Assembly: GCA_947630775.1 (NCBI GenBank)
Contig: CANRIY010000029.1
Coordinates: 1-15,002, forward strand
Direction: 5' to 3'
Source of the DNA: an uncultured Clostridia bacterium
GTDB taxonomy: Bacteria; Bacillota; Clostridia; Christensenellales; Borkfalkiaceae
Length of the DNA: 15,002 bases
Shown here: in pieces, positions 6,681-12,873 of the stretch
Numbering within the stretch: position 1 is the stretch's first letter
How the letters are laid out: every line of letters starts with the position of its first letter
The notes under the pieces: model-generated
Seen by the model: only the letters and a program-made list of their open reading frames with translations
Database searches by the model: none
What the model was told of the DNA's origin: nothing
Position numbers and translations under genes: made by a program

Positions 6681-6747
6681 GGGCAAACTCGCGCGAGCCC
6701 TTTCATGTCCCCTCCCACGGAGGGGGCATGTCCTCGCTTCCCTTTTT

Positions 6748-6783
6748 ACCGCAAAATCGCCAAATTCTTTTTCGCACGTGTGA
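6748..6783 (-). repeat. Extra copy of the helicase gene 3' end (copy B)
   Basis: 36 bp with a single mismatch to copy A, continuing for 7 more shared bases (GACGCTG). On the minus strand it reads TRAKKNLAILR and a TAA stop, so one codon (Val to Ala) differs from the real gene. It lies 21 bp beyond the stop of the 6805 repressor gene. Confidence 0.85.
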
Positions 6784-6804
6784 GACGCTGCCGCGCTACC
6801 GCGT

Positions 6805-7014
6805 TCAATAGTCTTTGAGGCCGACGAGGAAATCGAGCGAAACGGAGAAAAACTCCGCCAGTTTGCACAGTAGCGCCAGATCGGGCTCCACCTTCCCCGT
6901 CTCCAGATAGGAGATCCTTCTCTGCGACGCGCCGAGTGCATGCGCAAGCTCACTCTGGGTGAGTCCGCGTTCGATCCGAAGGTCATGCAACCGCTCCGCA
7001 AATAACAGCTTCAT
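6805..7014 (-). CDS. XRE-family repressor
   Basis: 69 residues, a single Cro/CI-type helix-turn-helix domain: 'LTQSELAHALGASQRRISYL' (helices 2-3), 'VEPDLALLCKLAEFFSVSLDFLVG' (closing helices). Start ATG 7014 fits the domain exactly. No Shine-Dalgarno is present; TAAAAT (7026-7021) stands 6 nt before the ATG, suggesting a leaderless mRNA, though its -35 is poor. Divergent from the zinc-ribbon membrane protein gene. Two 17-bp operator-like sites lie between them, one inside that gene's promoter, so repression of the neighbour is the likely role. Confidence 0.9.
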   Translation of the reverse strand: MKLLFAERLHDLRIERGLTQSELAHALGASQRRISYLETGKVEPDLALLCKLAEFFSVSLDFLVGLKDY

Positions 7015-7024
7015 ATGTAAATTT

Positions 7025-7070
7025 TAGACGAAAATCATCTAAATCACTTGACATAGACATTTTTTATCTA
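7025..7070. promoter_or_regulatory. Two matched operators in the divergent promoter region
   Basis: Two 17-bp sites with the form TAGAC-N7-ATCTA at 7025-7041 and 7054-7070, starts 29 bp apart (close to three helical turns). The first extends to an imperfect 21-bp palindrome (7023-7043) with one mismatch. The second exactly fills the spacer between the -35 and -10 of the 7209 promoter. The likely ligand is the XRE protein encoded at 6805-7014. Confidence 0.7.
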
Positions 7071-7076
7071 TATAAT
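7048..7076 (+). promoter_or_regulatory. Consensus sigma-A promoter of the zinc-ribbon protein gene
   Basis: TTGACA (7048-7053), 17-bp spacer, TATAAT (7071-7076): a perfect match to consensus. Expected +1 near 7083, so the leader is about 126 nt; it contains a C/G-rich hairpin repeat (about 7107-7124). Such a strong promoter normally needs repression. Confidence 0.9.
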
Positions 7077-7208
7077 GGAAACAAAATTGGGAGAAAAATT
7101 CCGCCCCTCCTTGGGAGGGGGCATGCCCGAAGGCACCCTCTGCATGGAGGGAGCAGGTATAGTACTCTAAGACTCTATCGTCTGAAATTTTTTACAAGGA
7201 GAAAACCC

Positions 7209-8855
7209 ATGCACACTTGTCCCAAGTGCGGCGCGCAGTTTGAGGGGAAATTCTGTCCCGAATGCGGTGAGAGATATGTCGAGACGGCCACCTGCCCCAA
7301 CTGCGGCGCCCCCGTCGTCCCCGACGCAAAATTCTGCCACGAATGCGGACACGCCTATTCCGCACCCGTTGAGCCTCCCGCACCGCAGGAAGAGCCCGCG
7401 CCCATCGAGCCTCCCGCACCGCAGGCAGCTCCTATCCCCTACGCGCCTCCCACGCCGCAGATGGCACCCATGTCCGCGATCCCCGCACAGCAAACGGCGC
7501 CCATGCCCTATGTGCAGCCAGCACAGCACATGGCGCCTGTCCTTGCATCCGTTCCCAAGATGAAGGGTATGAAGAAGCCATATTCGGAATTCACGGAGTC
7601 GGAGCGCGCCGTCTTTCTCAATTCCAAAGTCAAGAGGTGGCGTATCCATAAGACCATCTCGTTTTGGTCGCTGTGGTCGATCTTCCCCTACACCGGTTCC
7701 TTTCTCAATCCCCTCATCTATCTCTTTACCTCTTGGGGACGAAAGACGGTGGATTGGAACCCCGGCAACCTCGGCAAGGAACGCAAGCAGATGCTCGGCT
7801 ATACGATCGCAAACGGCATATTGGCGCTCGCCGTGTTCATCACATTATGCGTCGTGTCGCCCATTCTGCTCGGGATCTCCGAGCTTCCCGATTTTGCCGC
7901 TCCGCTCATCATTTCGCTCATTGGTATGATCGCACTCATGCACATCATCGGCGCTGTGATAGGCGGGACCGCGCTACCTCTCGGGCAAGAGCTCACCATT
8001 TTATTCTACGGCAGACCCGACCCCATTTTTGAGGTCGATCCTCCCATCATCACCATGCCCGAGGTCAACAGGGCGATGGCCGTTGCCGTCCGTACGGGGG
8101 AAGGCGCTTCCGCCAAACCCGCCCCCGATTTCTATCATATCGGCGCGATCGGGCTTTCGATCCTCTATCTCATCATTGCGGCGATCATCGTGCTCACCAT
8201 CGCCTTTGGGAACAAACTCACGCTCGAGAATGCACAGCGCATCCGGTTCGGGGAATCTTCCTATGAGCGTTGGGGGCATGAGAATGTCCGCGACCTGTTC
8301 GGAGACCCCTATGTGGAACCCGGCGAAACGCTGAACGATTACAGATGGGAGTATTTCGACGGATCGTACATCTCCCTCATGGACGACTATAAGGCCCTCG
8401 AGGAGAAGGCTGCGGAAGCGCTCATGAACGGGGATTTTGACAAGATCGAGAGTCTCGAAAAAGACGCGGAAAAAATCGAAGCGGAACTGAGCGAACTCGA
8501 ATTTACATATCTTCTCGTTCAGTTTGAAGAAGATGAAACGTACGGCGACTTCTATGTTTCGAGCGTGCTCCTCGACACATCGCATCACGCGATGAATGTG
8601 AATGTCTCGGGAAAGAGCTATCTCGAAGCGAAATTCTCCAAGACAACGCTCTACCGTTTGTCCGATCTCGAAACCCTCGAACTCGAAGTCTCTTACAATG
8701 ACGGCAGCTATTGGCATGTCTACGTCGGGGATCTCCTTCAATTCGGGGAAGAGGATGGGTCAGGGAGATACAGCGTCTCCGTCACCGATCCTTTCGGCGG
8801 GACGATCAAAACCACGATCACTCTGGCAGACGGATTTTCCTTTGATGAGAATTGA
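7209..8855 (+). CDS. Double zinc-ribbon membrane protein of unknown function
   Basis: 548 residues. Two zinc ribbons at the N-terminus (C4, C7, C16, C19 and C29, C32, C43, C46), a proline-rich linker (about 52-115) with a tandem EPPAPQ repeat encoded by an exact 19-bp direct repeat at 36-bp distance, a basic stretch (118-148), then hydrophobic segments near 150-174, 200-224, 229-253 and 311-334. The C-terminal 210 residues are hydrophilic, with a charged helical or coiled-coil stretch (393-432) and a beta-rich end. The ribbons should be cytoplasmic and the C-terminal part probably outside, but the number of crossings is uncertain. No enzyme motif is seen. AAGGAG stands 9 nt before ATG 7209. 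Many Bacillota have zinc-ribbon membrane proteins of this build without known function. Controlled by a consensus promoter with an operator and followed by a strong terminator. Confidence 0.85.
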   Translation: MHTCPKCGAQFEGKFCPECGERYVETATCPNCGAPVVPDAKFCHECGHAYSAPVEPPAPQEEPAPIEPPAPQAAPIPYAPPTPQMAPMSAIPAQQTAPMPYVQPAQHMAPVLASVPKMKGMKKPYSEFTESERAVFLNSKVKRWRIHKTISFWSLWSIFPYTGSFLNPLIYLFTSWGRKTVDWNPGNLGKERKQMLGYTIANGILALAVFITLCVVSPILLGISELPDFAAPLIISLIGMIALMHIIGAVIGGTALPLGQELTILFYGRPDPIFEVDPPIITMPEVNRAMAVAVRTGEGASAKPAPDFYHIGAIGLSILYLIIAAIIVLTIAFGNKLTLENAQRIRFGESSYERWGHENVRDLFGDPYVEPGETLNDYRWEYFDGSYISLMDDYKALEEKAAEALMNGDFDKIESLEKDAEKIEAELSELEFTYLLVQFEEDETYGDFYVSSVLLDTSHHAMNVNVSGKSYLEAKFSKTTLYRLSDLETLELEVSYNDGSYWHVYVGDLLQFGEEDGSGRYSVSVTDPFGGTIKTTITLADGFSFDEN

Positions 8856-8869
8856 TCCGAAAAGCTGAC

Positions 8870-8899
8870 AAAAAGCCGTCCCTTGCGGGACGGCTTTTT
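8870..8899. terminator. Bidirectional terminator
   Basis: Perfect 13-bp stem AAAAAGCCGTCCC (8870-8882) / GGGACGGCTTTTT (8887-8899), loop TTGC. T-runs are present on both strands, so it can serve the zinc-ribbon gene (+) and the convergent helicase gene (-, stop at 8932). Confidence 0.9.
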
Positions 8900-8931
8900 C
8901 TTCTTGCCTTCCTCGGCCCTCCGCGTCACCC

Positions 8932-10197
8932 TTACCGCAAAATCACCAGATTCTTTTTTGCACGTGTGATGGCGGTGTACAGCCACTGCCTGCCGTCCGA
9001 GAAGAGGCGGCTCTCGTCGAGGACGACGACAAACCCGTATTCCGACCCCTGCGCCTTGTGGCAGGTGACGGCATAGGCGAATTCAAAACGGCAGACGGTG
9101 TCCTCCCGCTTCACGCGTGCCGCGCGGAGAGCGCCGAAATTGTCCTCATGCACGAGCCTTCCGTCCGCAAGCAGGCATGCCTTCGCGCCGTAGCCGTGAA
9201 AGTACCGTCCCGCCGTAAAAATTCCCGCGTCGAAAGGAAGATTCTTGACGGGCCTCGTCAGAAAATCGGCGCAAAAATCGAGCATGCCCAGCCCGTCCTC
9301 CCCCTCGCGGACGTCGTAACACTTGCCGATGATCCCGTTGACGAGGTGAAAGTTCCCCTCCTCGTCGAGAGGCTTCGACCAGTCGTTGAGGGTGCAGATG
9401 AGCTTTTCGCCGTCGATGGGAAGGAGCGACCCTTCCGCAATGCCGAGATGGGTGCGGATCTCCCTGTTGAGGCGGGCGCGGGCGCTGTTCGTGCCGACGA
9501 TGACTTGGTCGCACTCCAAAAACAACTTCTTCCGCTGTTCGCGCGTAAGCGAATTTTTGGGGATCACGGCGGCGTTTTCGCCGTATCTCCCATACGGCAG
9601 AAACTCCCCTGCGCGCACCCGTTCCGCCATGCGGATGATGGGGTCGTCCCGCTCCTGACGGACGATTTGCTTCAGGGTGATCACGGGCATGGTCATGAGA
9701 GAATTGCTCCCGTTGACGGGCGGAAGCTGTGCGCTGTCCCCGCAGAAGAGGCACTTGATCCCGAACGATAAGAGGTCTTTCAGAAGCTCGTCCGAGACCA
9801 TAGACGTCTCGTCCACGACGATGAGACGGATATCCTTGGGCAGGGACTCTTTCAGGACGAAGCGCAGAAAGCGTTCGGAAATGACTTCGCCGTTTTCGTC
9901 TACCTCGATGTCCTCTTCCCGCGTGTAGATGAGGCTGTGCACCGTGCTTGCGGGCGTCCCGCCGCGGATGAGCACGGAAGCCGCCTTGCCCGTGGGAGCG
10001 ACAAAGACGGCGCTCTCCCCCGGGACAAGCCCCATTTTGCGTACGATATAGTCCACGAGAAAGGTCTTTCCCGTGCCCGCGTAGCCGCAGAGGACGAAGA
10101 TCTGCGTATTCAGGTGGAAAAACCACTCCTCGATGAGTTCGGCGGCTTCGCTCTGGTCGTCCGTAAGGACAGGGATCGCCGCAAGTTCTTCTTTCAT
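8932..10197 (-). CDS. RecD/Dda-like SF1 DNA helicase
   Basis: ATP-dependent 5'-3' type superfamily 1 helicase by motif set. 421 residues: Walker A GYAGTGKT (38-45), Walker B VVDETSM (127-133), motif III CGDSAQLPPV (152-161), motif IV arginine in QIVRQ (177-181), motif V region TCHKAQGSEYG (378-388), motif VI YTAITRAKK (407-415). It is far shorter than RecD2 (about 740) and close in size to phage T4 Dda, so the RecD2 N-terminal region is absent. The ATG at 10197 is chosen: the upstream extension to 10332 reads through a promoter and an intergenic repeat. No Shine-Dalgarno; TATAAT ends 6 nt before the ATG, predicting a leaderless mRNA. Exact role (repair, recombination, conflict resolution) cannot be told. 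Its 3' end recurs twice at 6462-6783. Confidence 0.93.
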   Translation of the reverse strand: MKEELAAIPVLTDDQSEAAELIEEWFFHLNTQIFVLCGYAGTGKTFLVDYIVRKMGLVPGESAVFVAPTGKAASVLIRGGTPASTVHSLIYTREEDIEVDENGEVISERFLRFVLKESLPKDIRLIVVDETSMVSDELLKDLLSFGIKCLFCGDSAQLPPVNGSNSLMTMPVITLKQIVRQERDDPIIRMAERVRAGEFLPYGRYGENAAVIPKNSLTREQRKKLFLECDQVIVGTNSARARLNREIRTHLGIAEGSLLPIDGEKLICTLNDWSKPLDEEGNFHLVNGIIGKCYDVREGEDGLGMLDFCADFLTRPVKNLPFDAGIFTAGRYFHGYGAKACLLADGRLVHEDNFGALRAARVKREDTVCRFEFAYAVTCHKAQGSEYGFVVVLDESRLFSDGRQWLYTAITRAKKNLVILR

Positions 10198-10203
10198 GCC
10201 CGT

Positions 10204-10232
10204 ATTATAGCATATCCCGCGCAAGAATGCAA
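10204..10232 (-). promoter_or_regulatory. Promoter of the helicase gene, predicted leaderless start
   Basis: On the minus strand: TTGCAT (10232-10227), 17-bp spacer ending in TGC (extended -10), TATAAT (10209-10204). Six nt separate the -10 from ATG 10197, which places +1 at the A of the start codon. Confidence 0.75.
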
Positions 10233-10265
10233 ACATTCGTTCTGCGTTTTTGAAAAAATACGCCC

Positions 10266-10319
10266 CCTTGGCTCCCCCTTGAGGGGGAGCTGTCACCGCA
10301 GGTGACTGAGGGGGTGTCA
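10266..10319. repeat. Intergenic hairpin repeat, short form
   Basis: CTCCCCCTTGAGGGGGAG hairpin (about 10272-10289) followed by the 30-bp unit (10289-10318) that contains GTCACC/GGTGAC. The 30 bp are identical to 1835-1864 and 10550-10579, all in the same orientation. This is the unit that makes the spurious N-terminal extension of the helicase frame. Confidence 0.85.
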
Positions 10320-10365
10320 TTTTGATTACCATGGGGACATTCCTAATTACGGCGCCCCCGCCCCC

Positions 10366-10488
10366 GCGTCATTCTATTGCACTAAGCGCGGCACGAGCGG
10401 GCACCGCCCGCGAAGTAGCGTAGTCGAAGGGTCACCGCATTTATAATGTGGTGATGGTTCGACTGCGCTCACCATGACGTATTTTAGA
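10366..10488. repeat. Palindromic intergenic element
   Basis: Central inverted repeat GTCGAA (10423-10428) / TTCGAC (10458-10463) enclosing TCACCGCAT / ATGTGGTGA with one mismatch. Outer GTCATTCT and CCATGACG parts near 10368 and 10483 extend the palindrome loosely. Non-coding. Resembles the 'GTCATTC...GAATGAC' class of dispersed elements. Confidence 0.6.
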
Positions 10489-10493
10489 ACCAT

Positions 10494-10580
10494 TGCCCAC
10501 CCCCCTACCCCCCTCCTTGGGAGGGGGGCATAACTCCTTCCAAGGGGGAGCTGTCACCGCAGGTGACTGAGGGGGTGTCA
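10494..10580. repeat. Hairpin repeat cluster downstream of the C_GCAxxG_C_C gene
   Basis: 10494-10530 is an inverted copy of 6388-6423. After a short link (CTTCCAAGGGGGAG) comes a third exact copy of the 30-bp unit at 10550-10579. It ends 3 bp from the stop codon of the gene at 10583, so the 3' end of that transcript would carry it. Confidence 0.8.
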
Positions 10581-10582
10581 TT

Positions 10583-11020
10583 CTAAATTTCTTCTTCGAC
10601 GATCTGTTCCAGAATTCCCGCGGCGCATGCGACGAGTTCGGCGCACGGCCTCTTTTTGTAATACCCTGCCGTGCGCGGCTCCGCCTGCGGCGAATGATCC
10701 GTGACGATCCCCGCGCCCGTCAAAAGCTGTCCGCACTGATAGCTGCCGTTTTGCTCCTTGAAGCGCATAGCGAGCTTCTGCACGAGGGCGTAGATCTCGC
10801 TCTTGCTCTTTTCGGGGAAGATCAGCCCTAAGGCGACCGCGCCGCCCGTGACTGCGCCGCAGGTCTCCCTGAGCCTCCCAAGCCCGCCGCCGAGCGCGAC
10901 CGTCGCCCGTTTGATGCTCTCTTCGGGCAGACCGATCCTGTCCGCAAATGCAAGCGCGATGGCCTGTGCGCAGTTGCATCCTTCCGTAAAGTACTCTCTT
11001 GCCCGCTCCGATGCCGACAT
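10583..11020 (-). CDS. C_GCAxxG_C_C family protein
   Basis: 145 residues with the conserved cysteine pattern of this probable redox family: FTEGCNCAQA (11-20), GGGLGRLRETCGAVTGGAVA (44-63), and later cysteines at 96, 126 and 132 (CAELVACAAGIL). Family members are often annotated as putative redox-active or split-soret-like proteins; the substrate is not established. The start at 11020 opens on the conserved domain and has AAGGAGG about 6 nt upstream; the longer frame to 11137 overlaps the lipoprotein gene. It follows the lipoprotein gene by 43 bp but has its own strong promoter. No terminator with a T-run is seen after it, only the hairpin repeat. Confidence 0.88.
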   Translation of the reverse strand: MSASERAREYFTEGCNCAQAIALAFADRIGLPEESIKRATVALGGGLGRLRETCGAVTGGAVALGLIFPEKSKSEIYALVQKLAMRFKEQNGSYQCGQLLTGAGIVTDHSPQAEPRTAGYYKKRPCAELVACAAGILEQIVEEEI

Positions 11021-11038
11021 ATCCGCCTCCTTTTCTTC

Positions 11039-11067
11039 AGTGTACCACGCCGCCGCCCTTCTGTCAA
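11039..11067 (-). promoter_or_regulatory. Sigma-A promoter of the C_GCAxxG_C_C gene
   Basis: On the minus strand: TTGACA (11067-11062), 17-bp spacer ending in TGG (extended -10), TACACT (11044-11039). The -35 box contains the TGA stop (11066-11064) of the lipoprotein gene. Confidence 0.8.
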
Positions 11068-11474
11068 GGCATTCTGAAATCCGCATGCAACAGGGTGCCG
11101 AAAAGGTTATAATCCATGCGGATCGCGCCCTTTTCATAGGGGAAGGAGAAGGACGACGTCCTCAGTCCCTGCTTCCCCGTAAAGGTGATCCTGCCCTGTT
11201 CGGCATCCACGGAATAATTCCCCGTATAGCCCCCCTCATTGCCGTCTGCCATCCTGTACGAGAGCGCATAGCTCCCGTCTTGGCGGAGCTCCAAAGAGAG
11301 CTTTTCGAACTCATCCGTCATGTCCTTGCCACCCAGCGCGATCTTTTCGCATTCGTAAAAGCCCGCATACGGTCTTGTGAGGTCGCCGAGCGTCCCCATT
11401 TCTTCCGCGTCGCATGCGGTGAGAGAAAGCGCCGCCGCGATCAGCAAAAACGCCGCTAAAATTTTATGCTTCAT
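11064..11474 (-). CDS. Predicted lipoprotein, lipocalin-like build
   Basis: 136 residues from ATG 11474. A short basic N-terminus (MKHK), a hydrophobic stretch and the lipobox LTAC give a signal peptidase II site at Cys 20, so the mature protein should be anchored to the outer face of the membrane. The rest (TRPYAGFYECEKIALGG..., DGSYALSYRMADGNEGGYTG, RITFTGKQ) is rich in beta strands separated by charged turns, like small lipocalin-type lipoproteins, but I see no family signature. The extension to 11597 lacks a start signal and enters the promoter of the divergent gene. CATAAT (11487-11482) stands 7 nt before the ATG with no Shine-Dalgarno and no good -35. Confidence 0.78.
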   Translation of the reverse strand: MKHKILAAFLLIAAALSLTACDAEEMGTLGDLTRPYAGFYECEKIALGGKDMTDEFEKLSLELRQDGSYALSYRMADGNEGGYTGNYSVDAEQGRITFTGKQGLRTSSFSFPYEKGAIRMDYNLFGTLLHADFRMP

Positions 11475-11556
11475 ACCCGAAATTATGGACGATTGCGCAA
11501 AAAAACATTCTGTCCGTATTTTTTTGAGCGCGGCATAAAAACAGCATGAAAATAGT

Positions 11557-11585
11557 TTGTAAAAAAATTTACAAAATGCTATAAT
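11557..11585 (+). promoter_or_regulatory. Promoter of the MBL-fold hydrolase gene
   Basis: TTGTAA (11557-11562), 17-bp spacer ending in TGC (extended -10), TATAAT (11580-11585). The ATG follows after 26 nt, so this gene has a normal leader. Confidence 0.78.
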
Positions 11586-11611
11586 GGGAAAGTTCAAACG
11601 GAGAAAATCAT

Positions 11612-12388
11612 ATGCGCATCAAGTGGTACGGCACGGCTTCCCTTCTTCTCGAAAGCGGGGAAGACAGGATCCTCATCGACCCGTACTTGAAAAACTTCAA
11701 TCAGGACCTCTACCGCATTCCCATGGAGGAGGCGAAGTCCGTCCGCGCGATCCTCATTACTCACCCCCATCTCGACCATTTTTCGGATATCGGGGCTTTC
11801 ACGGAGGATTCCGTGATCCCCGTGTTCGTCTCGCAGAACGGAATTGAGCATGCCGCACGGCTGGGGATCGATACGGACGGCATGATCGCCTATTCTGTCA
11901 ACGAGGAGATCAGACTCGGCAATTTCACCATCCATACATACAGGAGCAGGCATTGCGTGTTCGACGCGGCGACCGTGCTCCGCGTGTTCTTTTCCCCGCG
12001 CACGTGGCTCCATGCGCCCGCCGCGGTCAAACTTTTGAAACAGGCAAGCAAGTATAAACTTCATGACGATATCTTTGCCCTGCACATTTCGGACGGGGAA
12101 AAATCGGTCGTAGTGCTCGGCTCCGCGGGCATGGACGAGGACACCGTCTATCCGCAGGGCGCGGACCTTCTCGTCTTCCCCCATCAGGGGCGGAGCCGCA
12201 TGCATAAATATCTCGTGAAATTCTTGGAGGCGTTCCGTCCCAACGCCGTCATGGCGGACCATTTCGACGACGCCTTCCCCCCGCTCACCCATCGGGAAAA
12301 CCTCAAACACTTTGTCCCGACCGTCAAAAAAATTCTCCCCGACGCCGCGGCGATCGTTCCGCAGGAGGGAGAATGGTACGACATCTAA
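11612..12388 (+). CDS. MBL-fold metallohydrolase, UlaG/UPF0173-like
   Basis: 258 residues. Begins MRIKWYGTASLLLES, the usual opening of the L-ascorbate-6-phosphate lactonase-like branch. Metal motif THPHLDH (50-56); further likely ligands in SRHCVFD, LGSAGMDED and MADHFDD. 'LVFPHQGRS' follows the typical beta strand. Cytoplasmic, no signal peptide. The substrate cannot be inferred; members of this group include lactonases and phosphodiesterase-like enzymes. CGGAG stands about 10 nt before ATG 11612. Its stop codon overlaps that of the convergent phosphopantetheinyl transferase gene (4 bp shared, 12385-12388), leaving no room for a terminator between them. Confidence 0.9.
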   Translation: MRIKWYGTASLLLESGEDRILIDPYLKNFNQDLYRIPMEEAKSVRAILITHPHLDHFSDIGAFTEDSVIPVFVSQNGIEHAARLGIDTDGMIAYSVNEEIRLGNFTIHTYRSRHCVFDAATVLRVFFSPRTWLHAPAAVKLLKQASKYKLHDDIFALHISDGEKSVVVLGSAGMDEDTVYPQGADLLVFPHQGRSRMHKYLVKFLEAFRPNAVMADHFDDAFPPLTHRENLKHFVPTVKKILPDAAAIVPQEGEWYDI

Positions 12389-12867
12389 ATTTTGACGAGG
12401 GAGACTTCCTCTTCGCGCTCCGTGCACAGGCAGAGGACATGCTCACCCATCGTTATATGCTTTAAGAATACCTTTTGCGGCGCGCCCTCGGAAAAGAGGA
12501 CGCCCTTTTCATATACGAGGGCGGGAAGAAGGCGGGCGAGCGTCCCGCCGAGATATTTGACGTATGCCTCTTTTACCGTCCAGAGTTCGAAGAAGTCCTC
12601 TTCCCGTTCGGCGGGCGTCAGACGGGAGAGGAGCGCATCCGTCTTGCGGGGTCTGCGCCGTTCGGCGTCCAGCCCCACCCTTTGCGTCCCGACCGCAACG
12701 GCGATGAGCCCGTCCGTGTGGGTGAGGCTGAACTCGCACCCGCCCTTTTCGAGATATGGCTTGCCGTGTTTGGTGAATAGGATCTTGGGCGCGACGCCCT
12801 GCCCGTTGAGGACGTGCCGCAAAAATTCCCCGCTCTCGGCCCTCTCCGCCGTGTAATAGATGACCAT
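12385..12867 (-). CDS. 4'-phosphopantetheinyl transferase, short Sfp/AcpT type
   Basis: Transfers the phosphopantetheine arm of CoA to a serine of acyl or peptidyl carrier proteins. 160 residues, shorter than Sfp (about 225), with the N-terminal half reduced. Motifs: FSLTHT (46-51), VGLDAE (64-69, Mg2-binding) and ELWTVKEAYVKYLG (94-107, the W..KEA..K signature). No carrier protein or synthase gene lies in the window, so its target is unknown. No Shine-Dalgarno; TATAAT ends 6 nt before ATG 12867, again predicting a leaderless mRNA. Confidence 0.92.
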   Translation of the reverse strand: MVIYYTAERAESGEFLRHVLNGQGVAPKILFTKHGKPYLEKGGCEFSLTHTDGLIAVAVGTQRVGLDAERRRPRKTDALLSRLTPAEREEDFFELWTVKEAYVKYLGGTLARLLPALVYEKGVLFSEGAPQKVFLKHITMGEHVLCLCTEREEEVSLVKI

Positions 12868-12873
12868 GGAATG

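Noticed and set aside
6345..6804. tRNA, small RNA gene or protein gene in the 460-bp gap
   Set aside because: Only the hairpin repeat, helicase 3'-end copies and the palindromic element were found; no cloverleaf or ORF with a start signal.
6297..7001. 234-codon minus-strand ORF containing repeated CEKEFGDFAV strings
   Set aside because: A frame through intergenic repeats and the out-of-frame XRE gene; the repeated strings come from the helicase 3'-end copies read out of frame.
7123..7170. 15-codon ORF in the leader of the 7209 gene
   Set aside because: Its apparent ribosome binding site is just the G-run of a hairpin repeat; no other support.
9146..10126. 326-codon minus-strand ORF
   Set aside because: Shifted frame of the helicase gene; the helicase frame carries all the SF1 motifs.
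10198..10332. N-terminal extension of the helicase to ATG 10332
   Set aside because: Reads through the promoter and a hairpin repeat; no relative would share it, and the start at 10197 fits the domain.
1835..10579. CRISPR array
   Set aside because: The 30-bp repeats are kilobases apart or embedded in other repeats, without regular spacers or cas genes.
11594..12427. 277-codon minus-strand ORF
   Set aside because: Antisense to the MBL-fold gene, which has the metal motif, promoter and ribosome binding site.
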